The notes: generated by a model from the letters alone, not told the origin. DNA of 32,545 nucleotides from an uncultured Formosa sp. (GCA_913052445.1 CAJXDP010000018.1:1-32545); one strand, 5' to 3'. Numbered from the stretch's first letter, positions 8,833 through 18,160 are shown. A program made the numbers and translations.

Positions 8833-9906
8833 ATGAGTCATATTAAATTGATATGTATATTTTTATTGACGGCACTCATTTTTAACGCAAGTGCTCAATC
8901 GGAATTTGTAATTCGCCCTAACAACTACATTGCTTACAAAACACAAGACCCCATAAAGATAGATGGTAAAGCTGAAGATCTGATATGGAACTCTTTGGAA
9001 TGGTCCTCAGATTTTATAGATATTAAAGGGATAAAAACACCAAAGTACAAGACTAATATAAAAATGACATGGGATGACACTTATTTTTACATTTTAGCTA
9101 AAATTGAAGAGCCCCATGTATGGGCTAATATCACACAACACGATGCTATTGTTTTTCATAATAATGATTTTGAAGTGTTTGTAGATCCAGATGGTGACAC
9201 TCATAACTATTACGAGTTAGAAATTAATGCTTTAAACACTGTTTGGGATTTATTTATTACAAAACCTTACAGAGAGTTAGATTCACCAGTATTGAATGAT
9301 TGGCACACTACCGGATTAAAATCTGCAGTATACGTTGATGGTACCTTAAATGATCCTTCCGATACAGATAATGGTTGGACTCTTGAAATGGCGATCCCTT
9401 GGTCAGTTTATAAGACTTCTTATTTCCATGACGTAGTTCCTAGAGACTCCTTTTGGAGGGTTAATTTTTCTAGAGTTAATTGGGACTATGAACTTTCTGA
9501 AGGCGTATATTTAAGAAAAAAGGATTCAAAAGGTGATTTTCTACATGAATATAACTGGGTGTGGTCGCCGCAAGGCGTTGTAAATATGCATGAACCAGAA
9601 AAGTGGGGTTATGTATATTTTTCATCCAACCAGGCAGGCAGTGAAACGCCATTTGAAATCCCAAAAGATGAAGAGATCAAGTGGGAGTTATATAAAATGT
9701 ACAGGCTTCAAAAGTCACATTTTTCTAAAACAAATCATTGGTTAACGAGCCTGAAAAGCATACAACTAATGCCTGTCATTTTATATGGAAAGACCCTTAA
9801 TCCTTCCATTCAAAACTATAGTTCTGGTTGGGAAATATCAATAAAAAGCCCCTTTACAAATAAGCTATTAAGTTTAAGGGAAGATGGAAAATTTAAAATT
9901 AAATAG
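8833..9906 (+). CDS. Secreted CBM9-like (family 9 carbohydrate-binding) protein
   Basis: This 357-residue exported protein has a signal peptide ending near ASA-Q (residue 21-22). The N-terminal two-thirds resembles stand-alone CBM9-like beta-sandwich proteins: IKIDGKAEDLIWNSL, then TWDDTYFYILAKIEEPHVW, then NNDFEVFVDPDGDTHNYYELEINA. These are usually annotated as carbohydrate-binding family 9-like proteins, and no catalytic residues have been assigned. The C-terminal third (about 275-357) is not recognised. The start codon directly follows the GH130 stop, and only seven bases separate its end from the preferred start of the next gene, so co-translation is likely. It may present glycan to its operon partners or act as an enzyme of unknown type. 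Function is inferred from fold and location only. Confidence 0.78.
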   Translation: MSHIKLICIFLLTALIFNASAQSEFVIRPNNYIAYKTQDPIKIDGKAEDLIWNSLEWSSDFIDIKGIKTPKYKTNIKMTWDDTYFYILAKIEEPHVWANITQHDAIVFHNNDFEVFVDPDGDTHNYYELEINALNTVWDLFITKPYRELDSPVLNDWHTTGLKSAVYVDGTLNDPSDTDNGWTLEMAIPWSVYKTSYFHDVVPRDSFWRVNFSRVNWDYELSEGVYLRKKDSKGDFLHEYNWVWSPQGVVNMHEPEKWGYVYFSSNQAGSETPFEIPKDEEIKWELYKMYRLQKSHFSKTNHWLTSLKSIQLMPVILYGKTLNPSIQNYSSGWEISIKSPFTNKLLSLREDGKFKIK

Positions 9907-9913
9907 ATTAATT

Positions 9914-11032
9914 ATGAAATTTAAATACGCACTGCTTTTTACAACAATCCTTTCTGTAGTTGCATGCAATACTAAAGGAAAAAACAAGAGTAGTTCAGAA
10001 AACACACAGTCAGAAATTGGAACACAAGCTTTTGAGTTTTCAACTTGGATTACTTCTGATAAAGAAAAATCAACGGATTTATATGCTGCTGAATTTAAAA
10101 AATATAAAGACCATGGGATTGACGAGATTTTAATAAACACACTGACTGATCCTAATGAGCTAGAGCGACTTGTACCTATTGCCAAAGCAGCTGGTTTGAA
10201 TGTCCACGCTTGGATCATGACCATGAATAGACCAGGTGATTCTGTAGCACTAAAGCATCCGGAATGGTATGCCGTAAGTAAGGAACAGAAATCATGTTAT
10301 GATACGAGACCTTATGTAGATTATTACCAATGGCTCTGTCCTAACAGAGAAGAGTCGCGTAACCATATTTTAGGACTTATTGCAGGTTTGGCCCAGGTGG
10401 AAGGAATTGAGAGTGTTCATCTAGATTACATTCGTTTTTCAGACATATTTTTACCAATAGCCTTATTGCCTAAATATGATTTGGTACAAGATACTGAGCT
10501 ATCAGAATTTGATTTTTGCTATTGTGAGGTGTGTATTTCTAAATTTGAAGATATTCATCATAAGAGTCCTTTAGATTCAAGCAATACTTCTATAGATATG
10601 GAATGGAAAAATTTTAGACTTAACAGTGTTAAAAATATTGTTGATGATGCTTATAAACTAACGAAGGCTAATAATAAAAAACTAACAGCGGCGGTGTTTC
10701 CTTACCCAGAAATGGCTGGCCATATGGTGCGTCAACGTTGGGACAAGTGGAATATTGACGAAGTATACCCTATGATTTATCACGGGTTTTACAACGAAGA
10801 AGTTGATTGGATTGGTTATGCAACTAAACAAGGAGTAAATGATGTTAAATCTAAAAATATTGCAATTAATACAGGTGTATATATTCCTGACTTTAAATCT
10901 CCACAAGAATTAAAAAAAGCTATCTTAATTGCAAAAGAAAATGGTGCCAAGGGTGTGTCATTTTATGAAGGTCAAACATTAACAGATGAGTATTTAAAAA
11001 TTATAAAACAAACTAAGGCTGGTCTTAGATAA
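9914..11032 (+). CDS. Putative TIM-barrel glycosidase lipoprotein (GHL10-like)
   Basis: The preferred start is the ATG at 9914. An earlier in-frame ATG at 9884 would overlap the previous gene and put ten polar residues before the signal peptide. The 372-residue product has a lipoprotein signal with C18 (SVVAC). The rest looks like a (beta/alpha)8 barrel of the glycosyl-hydrolase-like 10 / DUF4015 kind: FSTWITSD at the first strand, NVHAWIM (96-102), HLDYIRF (169-175, D171), FCYCEVC with C202/C204/C207, WNIDEVYPMIYHG (279-291) and GVSFYEG (347-353, E352). Proteins of this type are annotated as putative glycoside hydrolases, mostly without known activity. It sits between the CBM9-like gene and the second GH92. 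The locus shows no other endo-acting enzyme, so an endoglycosidase role on the core chitobiose or mannan backbone is possible. This is inference. Confidence 0.75.
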   Translation: MKFKYALLFTTILSVVACNTKGKNKSSSENTQSEIGTQAFEFSTWITSDKEKSTDLYAAEFKKYKDHGIDEILINTLTDPNELERLVPIAKAAGLNVHAWIMTMNRPGDSVALKHPEWYAVSKEQKSCYDTRPYVDYYQWLCPNREESRNHILGLIAGLAQVEGIESVHLDYIRFSDIFLPIALLPKYDLVQDTELSEFDFCYCEVCISKFEDIHHKSPLDSSNTSIDMEWKNFRLNSVKNIVDDAYKLTKANNKKLTAAVFPYPEMAGHMVRQRWDKWNIDEVYPMIYHGFYNEEVDWIGYATKQGVNDVKSKNIAINTGVYIPDFKSPQELKKAILIAKENGAKGVSFYEGQTLTDEYLKIIKQTKAGLR

Positions 11033-11053
11033 CACTTAAAAAAAATTAAATTT

Positions 11054-13303
11054 ATGAAAATGACTAAAATTTTATTCGCAATTACTTTAATGTTTATAGC
11101 TTCGTGTAGTAAACAGAGTAGTTTAGAAAATACACCTTCAATTGATTTAGTCAAGTATGTCAATCCTTTTATCGGTACTTCTAATTTTGGAGCTACGAAT
11201 CCTGGAGCTATAGCGCCTAGGGGAATGGTTAATGTAACCCCTTTTAATGTTTCAGGTAATGCAAATTCATTAGAAAAAGACAGCCAATGGATGTCAACGC
11301 CTTATGTATATGAAAACACTTTCTTAACTGGTTTTTCACATGTCAATTTAAGTGGTGTTGGTTGCCCTGACTTAGGAGTTGTTTTAACAATGCCAACAAC
11401 CGGTGTGTTAGAAACAGATCCTTTAAAGTATGGAAGCACATACTCAAATGAAGTTGCTAAAGCAGGCTACTACAGCACTACTTTAGATAAATATGATGTA
11501 AAAGTTCAGACAACAGCTACTACTCGTACAGGAATTAGTAATTATTTATTTCCAAAAGGAAAATCAAATATCTTATTAAATCTTGGCTTAGGCTTAACAA
11601 ATGAGCAAGGAGCTTCCATTAAAGTTGTCTCACCAACAGAAATTGAAGGAGTACGTAATGTAGGTTCTTTTTGTTATTATAAAGCAAATGAATCGTACCC
11701 TTTATATTTTGTGGCAAAATTTAGTAAGGCATCTAAGGAATCTGGAATTTGGAAGGATTCTCCAATAGGAGTTGGGTTGGAAAGTGAGTGGGACCCTTAT
11801 AACGGAAAAACAAGGCTTTATAAGAATTACAGAAAAGAAATTATTGGTGATAGTATTGGTGCTTACATGAGTTATGACTTTAAAGAGCCAACTTCCGTAG
11901 AAGTCAAAATAGCTATTTCTTATGTGAGTATTGAAAACGCTAGAGATAATTTAGAAAAAGAGACTAAAGGATTATCTTTTGAAGATGTGTTTAAAAAGAC
12001 GTCCACAAAATGGAATGATTTACTTTCAAAAATCATTGTAGAAGGTGGGTCTAAAGACGATAAAACAATATTTTATACTGCTTTATATCACACGTTGATT
12101 CATCCGAATACATTAAATGATGTCAACGGAGAATATCCCAAAATGGCCACAAGAGAAACCTTAAAAACAGAGGATACTCGTTTTACTGTTTTTTCTTTGT
12201 GGGATACATACAGGAATCTACATTCGTTGATGTCTTTGGTGTATCCAAAGCAACAGTCAGACATGGTAAAAAGTATGTTATCTATATATGATGAAAGTGG
12301 CTGGCTGCCAAAATGGGAGTTAAATGCCACCGAAACTACAACAATGGTAGGCGATCCTGCAGGAATAATTATTGCTGACACTTATCTGCGAGGGATAAAA
12401 GATTTTGATATTGATAAGGCTTATGAAGCTATGATTAAAAGTGCAACTCAGATAGATAATAATGCACTTAGGCCAGGAATAAAAGAGTATTTAAAAAAAG
12501 GATATTTGACAACGTATTCCACAGACATGGGTTCTGTTTCAACGACACAAGAATATAATATTACAGACTTTGCAATTTCACAATTAGCTAAATCATTGAA
12601 CAGAAAAGAAGATGAATTGTTTTACAGTAAGCGTTCTATTTCTTATCGGAGTCTTTTTGATAAAGAGTTTGGATTATTAAGACCTAAAAATGAAGATGAT
12701 TCTTGGGTTAGTCCATTCAATCCAGAAACTGGCGCTAATTGGGAAAAGAATTTAGGTTTTATTGAAGGAAATTCATGGCAATATACTTTTATGGTGACCC
12801 ATGACACTAAAGGTCTAATGCAGCTAATAGGAGGTAAAGATGCGTATTCTAATCAGCTTCAAAAAGTATTTAACAACGGTCAATTTGATATGTCAAATGA
12901 ACCTGATATTGCATATCCATATTTATTTAATTATGTTTCTGGTCAAGAATGGCGAACGCAGAATAAGGTTTCAGAACTTATTAAAAATCATTTTAAAAAC
13001 ACTCCCGACGGACTGCCAGGCAATGAAGATACAGGCACTATGTCTGCATGGTTAATTTATAGTATGATGGGATTGTATCCTGTGAGTCCAGCTGATCCTA
13101 TTTATGCAGTAACAACGCCGGTGTTTGATAAGATAACTATTCAACTGGATAGTAGGTACTATAACAAACCGCAGCTAGTGATTGAAAAAGAAGGAAAAGG
13201 ACTCATCAATGAGCTTAAAATTGGAGAAACAACTAACAAACACTTTTTTGTGAATCACTCTGAATTAGTAGAATCAAATAATTTCAAAATTATTTTAAAA
13301 TAA
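11054..13303 (+). CDS. GH92 alpha-mannosidase lipoprotein (paralogue 2)
   Basis: This 749-residue GH92 enzyme has lipobox FIASC (residue 18 lipidated). The two closely spaced starts (residues 1 and 3) make no difference to the signal peptide. Hallmarks are VNPFIGTSNFGATNPGA, HVNLSGVGCPDLG, the likely general acid E571 in IEGNSWQY, and GNEDTGTMSAW (656-666) with the general base. It differs clearly from the first GH92: GVGCPD replaces GTGIGD, SNEPD replaces GNEPS, and threonine replaces glutamine after the catalytic GNEDxG. This suggests a different linkage or leaving-group preference, so the pair could cover two arms of a branched alpha-mannan. It is the last gene of the operon, 21 bases after the barrel protein and 232 bases before SusC. 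Confidence 0.94.
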   Translation: MKMTKILFAITLMFIASCSKQSSLENTPSIDLVKYVNPFIGTSNFGATNPGAIAPRGMVNVTPFNVSGNANSLEKDSQWMSTPYVYENTFLTGFSHVNLSGVGCPDLGVVLTMPTTGVLETDPLKYGSTYSNEVAKAGYYSTTLDKYDVKVQTTATTRTGISNYLFPKGKSNILLNLGLGLTNEQGASIKVVSPTEIEGVRNVGSFCYYKANESYPLYFVAKFSKASKESGIWKDSPIGVGLESEWDPYNGKTRLYKNYRKEIIGDSIGAYMSYDFKEPTSVEVKIAISYVSIENARDNLEKETKGLSFEDVFKKTSTKWNDLLSKIIVEGGSKDDKTIFYTALYHTLIHPNTLNDVNGEYPKMATRETLKTEDTRFTVFSLWDTYRNLHSLMSLVYPKQQSDMVKSMLSIYDESGWLPKWELNATETTTMVGDPAGIIIADTYLRGIKDFDIDKAYEAMIKSATQIDNNALRPGIKEYLKKGYLTTYSTDMGSVSTTQEYNITDFAISQLAKSLNRKEDELFYSKRSISYRSLFDKEFGLLRPKNEDDSWVSPFNPETGANWEKNLGFIEGNSWQYTFMVTHDTKGLMQLIGGKDAYSNQLQKVFNNGQFDMSNEPDIAYPYLFNYVSGQEWRTQNKVSELIKNHFKNTPDGLPGNEDTGTMSAWLIYSMMGLYPVSPADPIYAVTTPVFDKITIQLDSRYYNKPQLVIEKEGKGLINELKIGETTNKHFFVNHSELVESNNFKIILK

Positions 13304-13468
13304 GATTCAAATTTTTGTTTTAAAAAAAAAGTTATTTTTTAATTTTTCAAATTCTTCTTTTTACAGTCTTAAATAGCTTAAAGATAAAGTTTTATGTTTC
13401 ATTTTTTTTTGATTAAACTCCAAACAATTTAAATAATCAACATACTCCTTATTTTAAGTGTCATTTGT

Positions 13469-13494
13469 CGAAAACATTGGCTAAATCGTTTTCG
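13469..13494. promoter_or_regulatory. Inverted repeat, candidate operator upstream of SusC
   Basis: CGAAAAC (13469-13475) and its exact reverse complement GTTTTCG (13488-13494) flank a 12-base spacer. The dyad sits about 40 bases before the SusC start, in AT-rich DNA where CG dinucleotides are scarce. It overlaps the place expected for the -33 element of a weak promoter: TTG at 13477-13479 and TAGATTTA at 13502-13509, 22 bases apart. A dimeric repressor or activator could bind here. The 7-base arms are short, so chance is not excluded. Confidence 0.42.
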
Positions 13495-13535
13495 TTTAAT
13501 TTAGATTTAAAGCATATTAACTAAACAAACATATT

Positions 13536-16500
13536 ATGATCCAAAAATTAAAGAAGCTACTGCTTCTGATTTGCTTATCTAGTGCTTCTACTATTTATGC
13601 ACAAACTACAACGATCTCTGGAACTGTCTCTGATTCTTCAGACGGCATGTCACTTCCTGGAGTTAATGTTGTTGAGAAAGGTACTGTAAATGGTACGTCA
13701 ACAGATATTGATGGTAACTATACTATTCAATTGTCTGGTGAAAATGCTGTTTTGCAGTTTACTTTTATTGGTTACGAAGATTTAGAGGTTGCTGTAAACG
13801 GACAATCTGTAATTGATGTTTCTATTTCAGAGAGTGCTGAAGCATTAAATGAAGTTGTTATTACTGCTTTTGGATTCGAAAAGAAAACGAAATCTGTAGG
13901 TTATTCAATTACTCAAGTAAAAGGAGATGAGATTAACCGTGTCAAAACAACAAGTCCATTACAAGCTTTACGTGGTAAAGTTGCTGGTGTTAACATAAGC
14001 AACGGTGCAAACGGAATAAAGGGATCTGCAAGAGTAGTTATTAGAGGAAACAGTTCTTTTAATGGAGCTAATCAACCTTTGTATATTATTGACGGTATCT
14101 CTTTACAAAACCAACAGTTAGGTTCTGCTGGAGAATGGGGTGGAGTTGATAACGGAGATGGTCTTTCAGCTATTAACCCTGATGATATTAAGTCAATTTC
14201 TGTTCTTAAAGGTGGTGCAGCAGCAGCACTTTATGGTTCTAGAGCTTCAAATGGAGTTATTATAATCAAAACAAAGGATGGTAAAGGCGGTCAAAGTGGC
14301 CTAGGAATTGAAGTAAGTAATCAAACTGTATTCACAAGTATAAACGGGTTATATGACCCTCAAACAACTTACGGAAATGGAGTACAGGGTGGCTTACCAA
14401 CAAATTCAGCTGACACCTTTAACTCTTGGGGACCAAGAATGGATGGATCTTTACGTCCTACATGGGATGGGACAAATCAACCATACAGTTATTCTGGAGA
14501 TAATTTTGATAAATTTTATGATACTAGTGTAAATACAGTAAATTCTGTAGCAGTTACATCTAATACTGATAAAGGGAATACTCGTTTTGCATTTTCTCAT
14601 ACTCAAGGTGCAGATGTTGTTTCAACTTCAAAGTTAAAGCGCGTTGCTTTTTCTCTAAACAGTTCACAGAAATTATCTGATAAATTAACGCTTAATACTA
14701 GTGTAAAATTTAGTGATACAGATGATGAGGCTACACCTGTTGTAGCGACTGCTCCAATGAGTCCAAATGGTACTATTCGATATTTAGCACCAAATATTGA
14801 CGTCAATGACTTTAAAGGAGAGTATGGGAATGGAACAACTGATGGCATTAATGAATACATAATATCAGACAACTTTTACAATACAAATCCATGGTTTGCT
14901 AAAGAAAATAACATTCTCTCTGCTGAAAAGCAAAGACTTTTGGCTGCTGTAAATGCAAGATATGATGTTTCTGAAAACCTATATATTAGAGGTCAAGCTG
15001 GTTTTGATAAAGCGACAAACCACTTTAACAATCAAGTTCTTAACGGACAACCTTTATTCCAACCTGGGGTTGCATATAATCCAGCAGGTCAGTTATATCA
15101 ACAGACTCAATCTGTCAATCAGTATGATGCTGATGTATTTGTTGGAACAGATAATTTAAACATCACTAATAATATTTCTGTTAATGGTTTTGTTGGTGCT
15201 GGAACTTTTTCTCTTAGAAATGAGAATGTTGGTATTTTTGGAAATGGTGTAGTAATTCCTGAATTATACACTGTCTTAAACACACAATCTCAAACTGGGT
15301 TATATGGTTATGGGTCAAGACAAATTAATTCTGTTTATGGATCTGCTGAATTTTCATTTTTTGACAAAATGTATTTAACTACAACTCTAAGAAACGATTG
15401 GTTTTCTACACTTTCAGCTGAAGGGAAAACAACTCCAAATAATGACTTATATGGTTCGGCAAGTTTATCTGTTATATTATCAGATTTAGTTGATTTACCT
15501 GAGCTTATCACATTTGCTAAGTTAAGAGGAGGATATTCCCAAGTTGCTGGTGGTGCTAGTAACCCTTATGGCTTAAATTTAACATATGGTCTTATTGGAA
15601 GTCACTTAGGTAATCCACTAGGTACCATAAATGGAGGAACAATTCCTAACTCATTTATAACGCCATTTGAAAAAAATGAAATGGAAGTTGGTTTTGATTT
15701 ACGTTTATTGGACGATAGACTTTCTGTTGATTTTGCTTATTATTCAAATCAAACTTTAAGAGATATTGTAAATGCGTCAGCGTCTCCTGCTTCTGGATTT
15801 ACTAGTACAACGATTAACTTAGGTGAAATAACAAACAAAGGAGTAGAGTTACTCGTTAATTGGAATGCAATTGACAAGAACGATCTAGGTTTGGATTTCT
15901 CATTTAATTATGCCAATAACACAAGTGAAGTTGTTACTACGGATGAAAGTAATGGAAATATTATTGCCGGAGTAGGTTCCTTGTTTCAATCATATATTGG
16001 ACATATTCCAGGACAACCTTTTGGAGTTATCTTTGGTACTTCATACGTAAGAGATGACCAAGGAAATATTGTCCATGATGTTGTAAACGGTATTCCTCTT
16101 CCAAGATCTGAAAATGTTAATAAAGTTTTAGGTTTAGGAGTTGCTCCAACTCAAATGGGTCTTGGAACAAACTTGAGATATAAAAACTTTACTTTTAATC
16201 TATTCCTTGAAGGAAAATTTGGAGGAAGTATTGTTTCTGGTACTAACCAATCGATGAAGCAATTTGGTCTTCACAGAGCTACTGTACCTTCTGGAGGAAG
16301 AGAAAATGGATTTATACCTAATGGAGTTTTAGCAGATGGAAGTGTTATAACTCAGAGGTTAACAGATGGTGAAATTAATCGTTACTGGACTGATAATGGT
16401 AAAGCTAATGTTGGAGAAGAAAATGTTTACGAAAATGATTTCATTAGAATAAGCCAATTAAGTTTAGGATATCAAATTCCAGATAATCTACTTAATAACC

Positions 16501-16676
16501 TTTTTATAGAAAGTGCTAATATATCTATCATTGGAAATAATTTAGGGTTTTTACTAAATAAAGTTCCAAATATTGATCCTGAGGCTTATTACAATACACG
16601 TAATGCTCAGGGTGCAGAAGGTATTTCAATGCCAATAGGAGAATCCATTGGTTTCTCATTTAACCTTAAATTTTAA
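13536..16676 (+). CDS. SusC/RagA-family TonB-dependent outer-membrane transporter
   Basis: This 1046-residue SusC-type porin has a signal peptide ending at YAQ (about residue 22). A carboxypeptidase-D-like regulatory domain follows (about 26-100: ISGTVSDSSDG, LPGVNVV, TDIDGNY), then a possible TonB box near ALNEVVITAFG (103-113). The plug domain carries PLYIIDGISL (181-190) and AAALYGSRASNGVIIIKTK (228-246). The remainder is a 22-strand-type beta-barrel ending in FSFNLKF with a terminal aromatic residue. It imports glycan fragments into the periplasm using TonB energy and is capped by SusD, encoded five bases downstream. Length and domain order are normal for the family. The 232-base upstream gap holds an inverted repeat and probably its own promoter. 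The imported ligand is inferred from neighbouring mannosidases. Confidence 0.95.
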   Translation: MIQKLKKLLLLICLSSASTIYAQTTTISGTVSDSSDGMSLPGVNVVEKGTVNGTSTDIDGNYTIQLSGENAVLQFTFIGYEDLEVAVNGQSVIDVSISESAEALNEVVITAFGFEKKTKSVGYSITQVKGDEINRVKTTSPLQALRGKVAGVNISNGANGIKGSARVVIRGNSSFNGANQPLYIIDGISLQNQQLGSAGEWGGVDNGDGLSAINPDDIKSISVLKGGAAAALYGSRASNGVIIIKTKDGKGGQSGLGIEVSNQTVFTSINGLYDPQTTYGNGVQGGLPTNSADTFNSWGPRMDGSLRPTWDGTNQPYSYSGDNFDKFYDTSVNTVNSVAVTSNTDKGNTRFAFSHTQGADVVSTSKLKRVAFSLNSSQKLSDKLTLNTSVKFSDTDDEATPVVATAPMSPNGTIRYLAPNIDVNDFKGEYGNGTTDGINEYIISDNFYNTNPWFAKENNILSAEKQRLLAAVNARYDVSENLYIRGQAGFDKATNHFNNQVLNGQPLFQPGVAYNPAGQLYQQTQSVNQYDADVFVGTDNLNITNNISVNGFVGAGTFSLRNENVGIFGNGVVIPELYTVLNTQSQTGLYGYGSRQINSVYGSAEFSFFDKMYLTTTLRNDWFSTLSAEGKTTPNNDLYGSASLSVILSDLVDLPELITFAKLRGGYSQVAGGASNPYGLNLTYGLIGSHLGNPLGTINGGTIPNSFITPFEKNEMEVGFDLRLLDDRLSVDFAYYSNQTLRDIVNASASPASGFTSTTINLGEITNKGVELLVNWNAIDKNDLGLDFSFNYANNTSEVVTTDESNGNIIAGVGSLFQSYIGHIPGQPFGVIFGTSYVRDDQGNIVHDVVNGIPLPRSENVNKVLGLGVAPTQMGLGTNLRYKNFTFNLFLEGKFGGSIVSGTNQSMKQFGLHRATVPSGGRENGFIPNGVLADGSVITQRLTDGEINRYWTDNGKANVGEENVYENDFIRISQLSLGYQIPDNLLNNLFIESANISIIGNNLGFLLNKVPNIDPEAYYNTRNAQGAEGISMPIGESIGFSFNLKF

Positions 16677-16681
16677 TTAAG

Positions 16682-18160
16682 ATGAAAAAATTATTAATTT
16701 TATTTTTATCACTAACTACTATACTGGTTAGCTCATGTGATAATGACTTTGAGGATCTTAACGTAGATCCAACAGCAAGTACAGACCTAGGTTTAAACCC
16801 TAAATTTGCTTACTTGTTTTTAAAATCGGCAACCGAAGAATATGAGTTGTCTTACACGCAAATACTTTGTGCAGGACAACTTGCACAACAGGTTGTAGAT
16901 CAACAATTTCCTCAATCTAGTATTTACACACTTCGTGAAGATCTCCAGGCTGCTTGGTGGTCAACCCAATATCAAACTACCATAAAATCTGTAGTAGATA
17001 TAATTGCCCAACTTGAAAGTGAAGGAAACACAGGTACTGAGATGGGAATTGCAAGAATCTGGAAGGTATTTCTTTTTCATGTATTAGCAGATCAATATGG
17101 AGATACTCCTTACTTTGATGCTGGAGAAGGATTCTTAACTGGTAATGTAAGACCAGCATATGATGATGATCAAGCAATTTACATGGACATGCTTGCTGAA
17201 CTGGAAGAAGGTGTTGCTCAAATTGGGGGATCTTCTACGCTTGGTGGCTCAGATTTAGTTTTTAATGGAGATACCAATAAGTGGAGCAAATTTGGAAATT
17301 CGTTAATGTTGCGTTTAGCAATGCGAATTAAAAATGTAGATCCAAGTAGTTCAACTGCTTGGGCTCAAAAAGCGATCACTGGAGGTACTATGAGTTCTAA
17401 TGATGACACAGCTTATATGACACATACGGATGGACCAACAGATCTTAACAGAAATTCTTGGGGAACTTATGCTCCTAGATATGCTAATGCTAGAATAGGT
17501 GCAACATTGTATGATTGGTTAGCAGCGAATAACGATCCTCGCCTTAACATCCTAGCAGACCCAAGTGGTCCAGCAGCAGGAAATCGTTATGGTCTGGAAA
17601 ATGACCAACTTTTGGCTATTTATGGAGAAACTCCTGATAGTTATGCAGTAGTTAACCCTGCGATTACACAACTAGATTCTCCATGGGTATTTCTTTCATA
17701 CGCTCAAACAGCTTTATTAGAGGCTGAATTTGCTGCTGCTGCGGGAGACCATTCAACAGCTGAGTCTAAGTATAATTCTGCTGTAGCTGCTCACATGCAA
17801 ATATGGGGATCTCATTATGATTCTTCTCTTGCTGTTGATGATGCTGCAGTCAGTGCATATCTTTCTGCAAACCCTTATGATGCTTCACAAGGAGAACAAA
17901 TGATTGGTGAGCAGTATTGGGCTGCTTCTTTCTTTGACTTTTTTGAAGCGTTTTCAAATTTCAGAAGATCTGGATATCCAGAACTAGTTCCTTTTGGAGG
18001 ACATGCTCCGCATCCTAGTAATACGACAAACGGACAAATCCCAAGACGTCTTAGTTATCCTTCTTCAGAAGGAGCAGTAAATGCTGATAATTATCAAGCT
18101 GTTTTACAAGCTCAAGGACCAAATGATCAGGTAACAAGAGTTTGGTGGGATGTAAACTAA
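16682..18160 (+). CDS. SusD/RagB-family glycan-binding lipoprotein (SusD-like_2)
   Basis: This 492-residue surface lipoprotein has signal peptide and lipobox VSSC (C19), followed by the usual acidic stretch DNDFEDLNVDP. The body matches the SusD-like_2 group: helical TPR-like segments, AQQVVDQQFPQSS, an FHVLADQYGDTPYFDA segment and a C-terminal RRLSYPSSEG. SusD proteins form the extracellular lid of the SusC barrel and bind incoming glycan. It starts five bases after SusC and is followed by a strong hairpin at 18207-18243. No separate SusE/SusF-type surface glycan-binding protein gene follows; a large FG-GAP protein occupies that place instead. Confidence 0.94.
   Translation: MKKLLILFLSLTTILVSSCDNDFEDLNVDPTASTDLGLNPKFAYLFLKSATEEYELSYTQILCAGQLAQQVVDQQFPQSSIYTLREDLQAAWWSTQYQTTIKSVVDIIAQLESEGNTGTEMGIARIWKVFLFHVLADQYGDTPYFDAGEGFLTGNVRPAYDDDQAIYMDMLAELEEGVAQIGGSSTLGGSDLVFNGDTNKWSKFGNSLMLRLAMRIKNVDPSSSTAWAQKAITGGTMSSNDDTAYMTHTDGPTDLNRNSWGTYAPRYANARIGATLYDWLAANNDPRLNILADPSGPAAGNRYGLENDQLLAIYGETPDSYAVVNPAITQLDSPWVFLSYAQTALLEAEFAAAAGDHSTAESKYNSAVAAHMQIWGSHYDSSLAVDDAAVSAYLSANPYDASQGEQMIGEQYWAASFFDFFEAFSNFRRSGYPELVPFGGHAPHPSNTTNGQIPRRLSYPSSEGAVNADNYQAVLQAQGPNDQVTRVWWDVN

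Noticed and set aside
9884-9913. Upstream ATG for the barrel lipoprotein
   Set aside because: It overlaps the preceding gene and places charged residues before an otherwise standard lipoprotein signal; 9914 is better.
13310-13350. A/T-run region after the second GH92 as a terminator
   Set aside because: The A and T runs could pair, but there are no G-C pairs to form a stable stem, so a terminator call is not supported.
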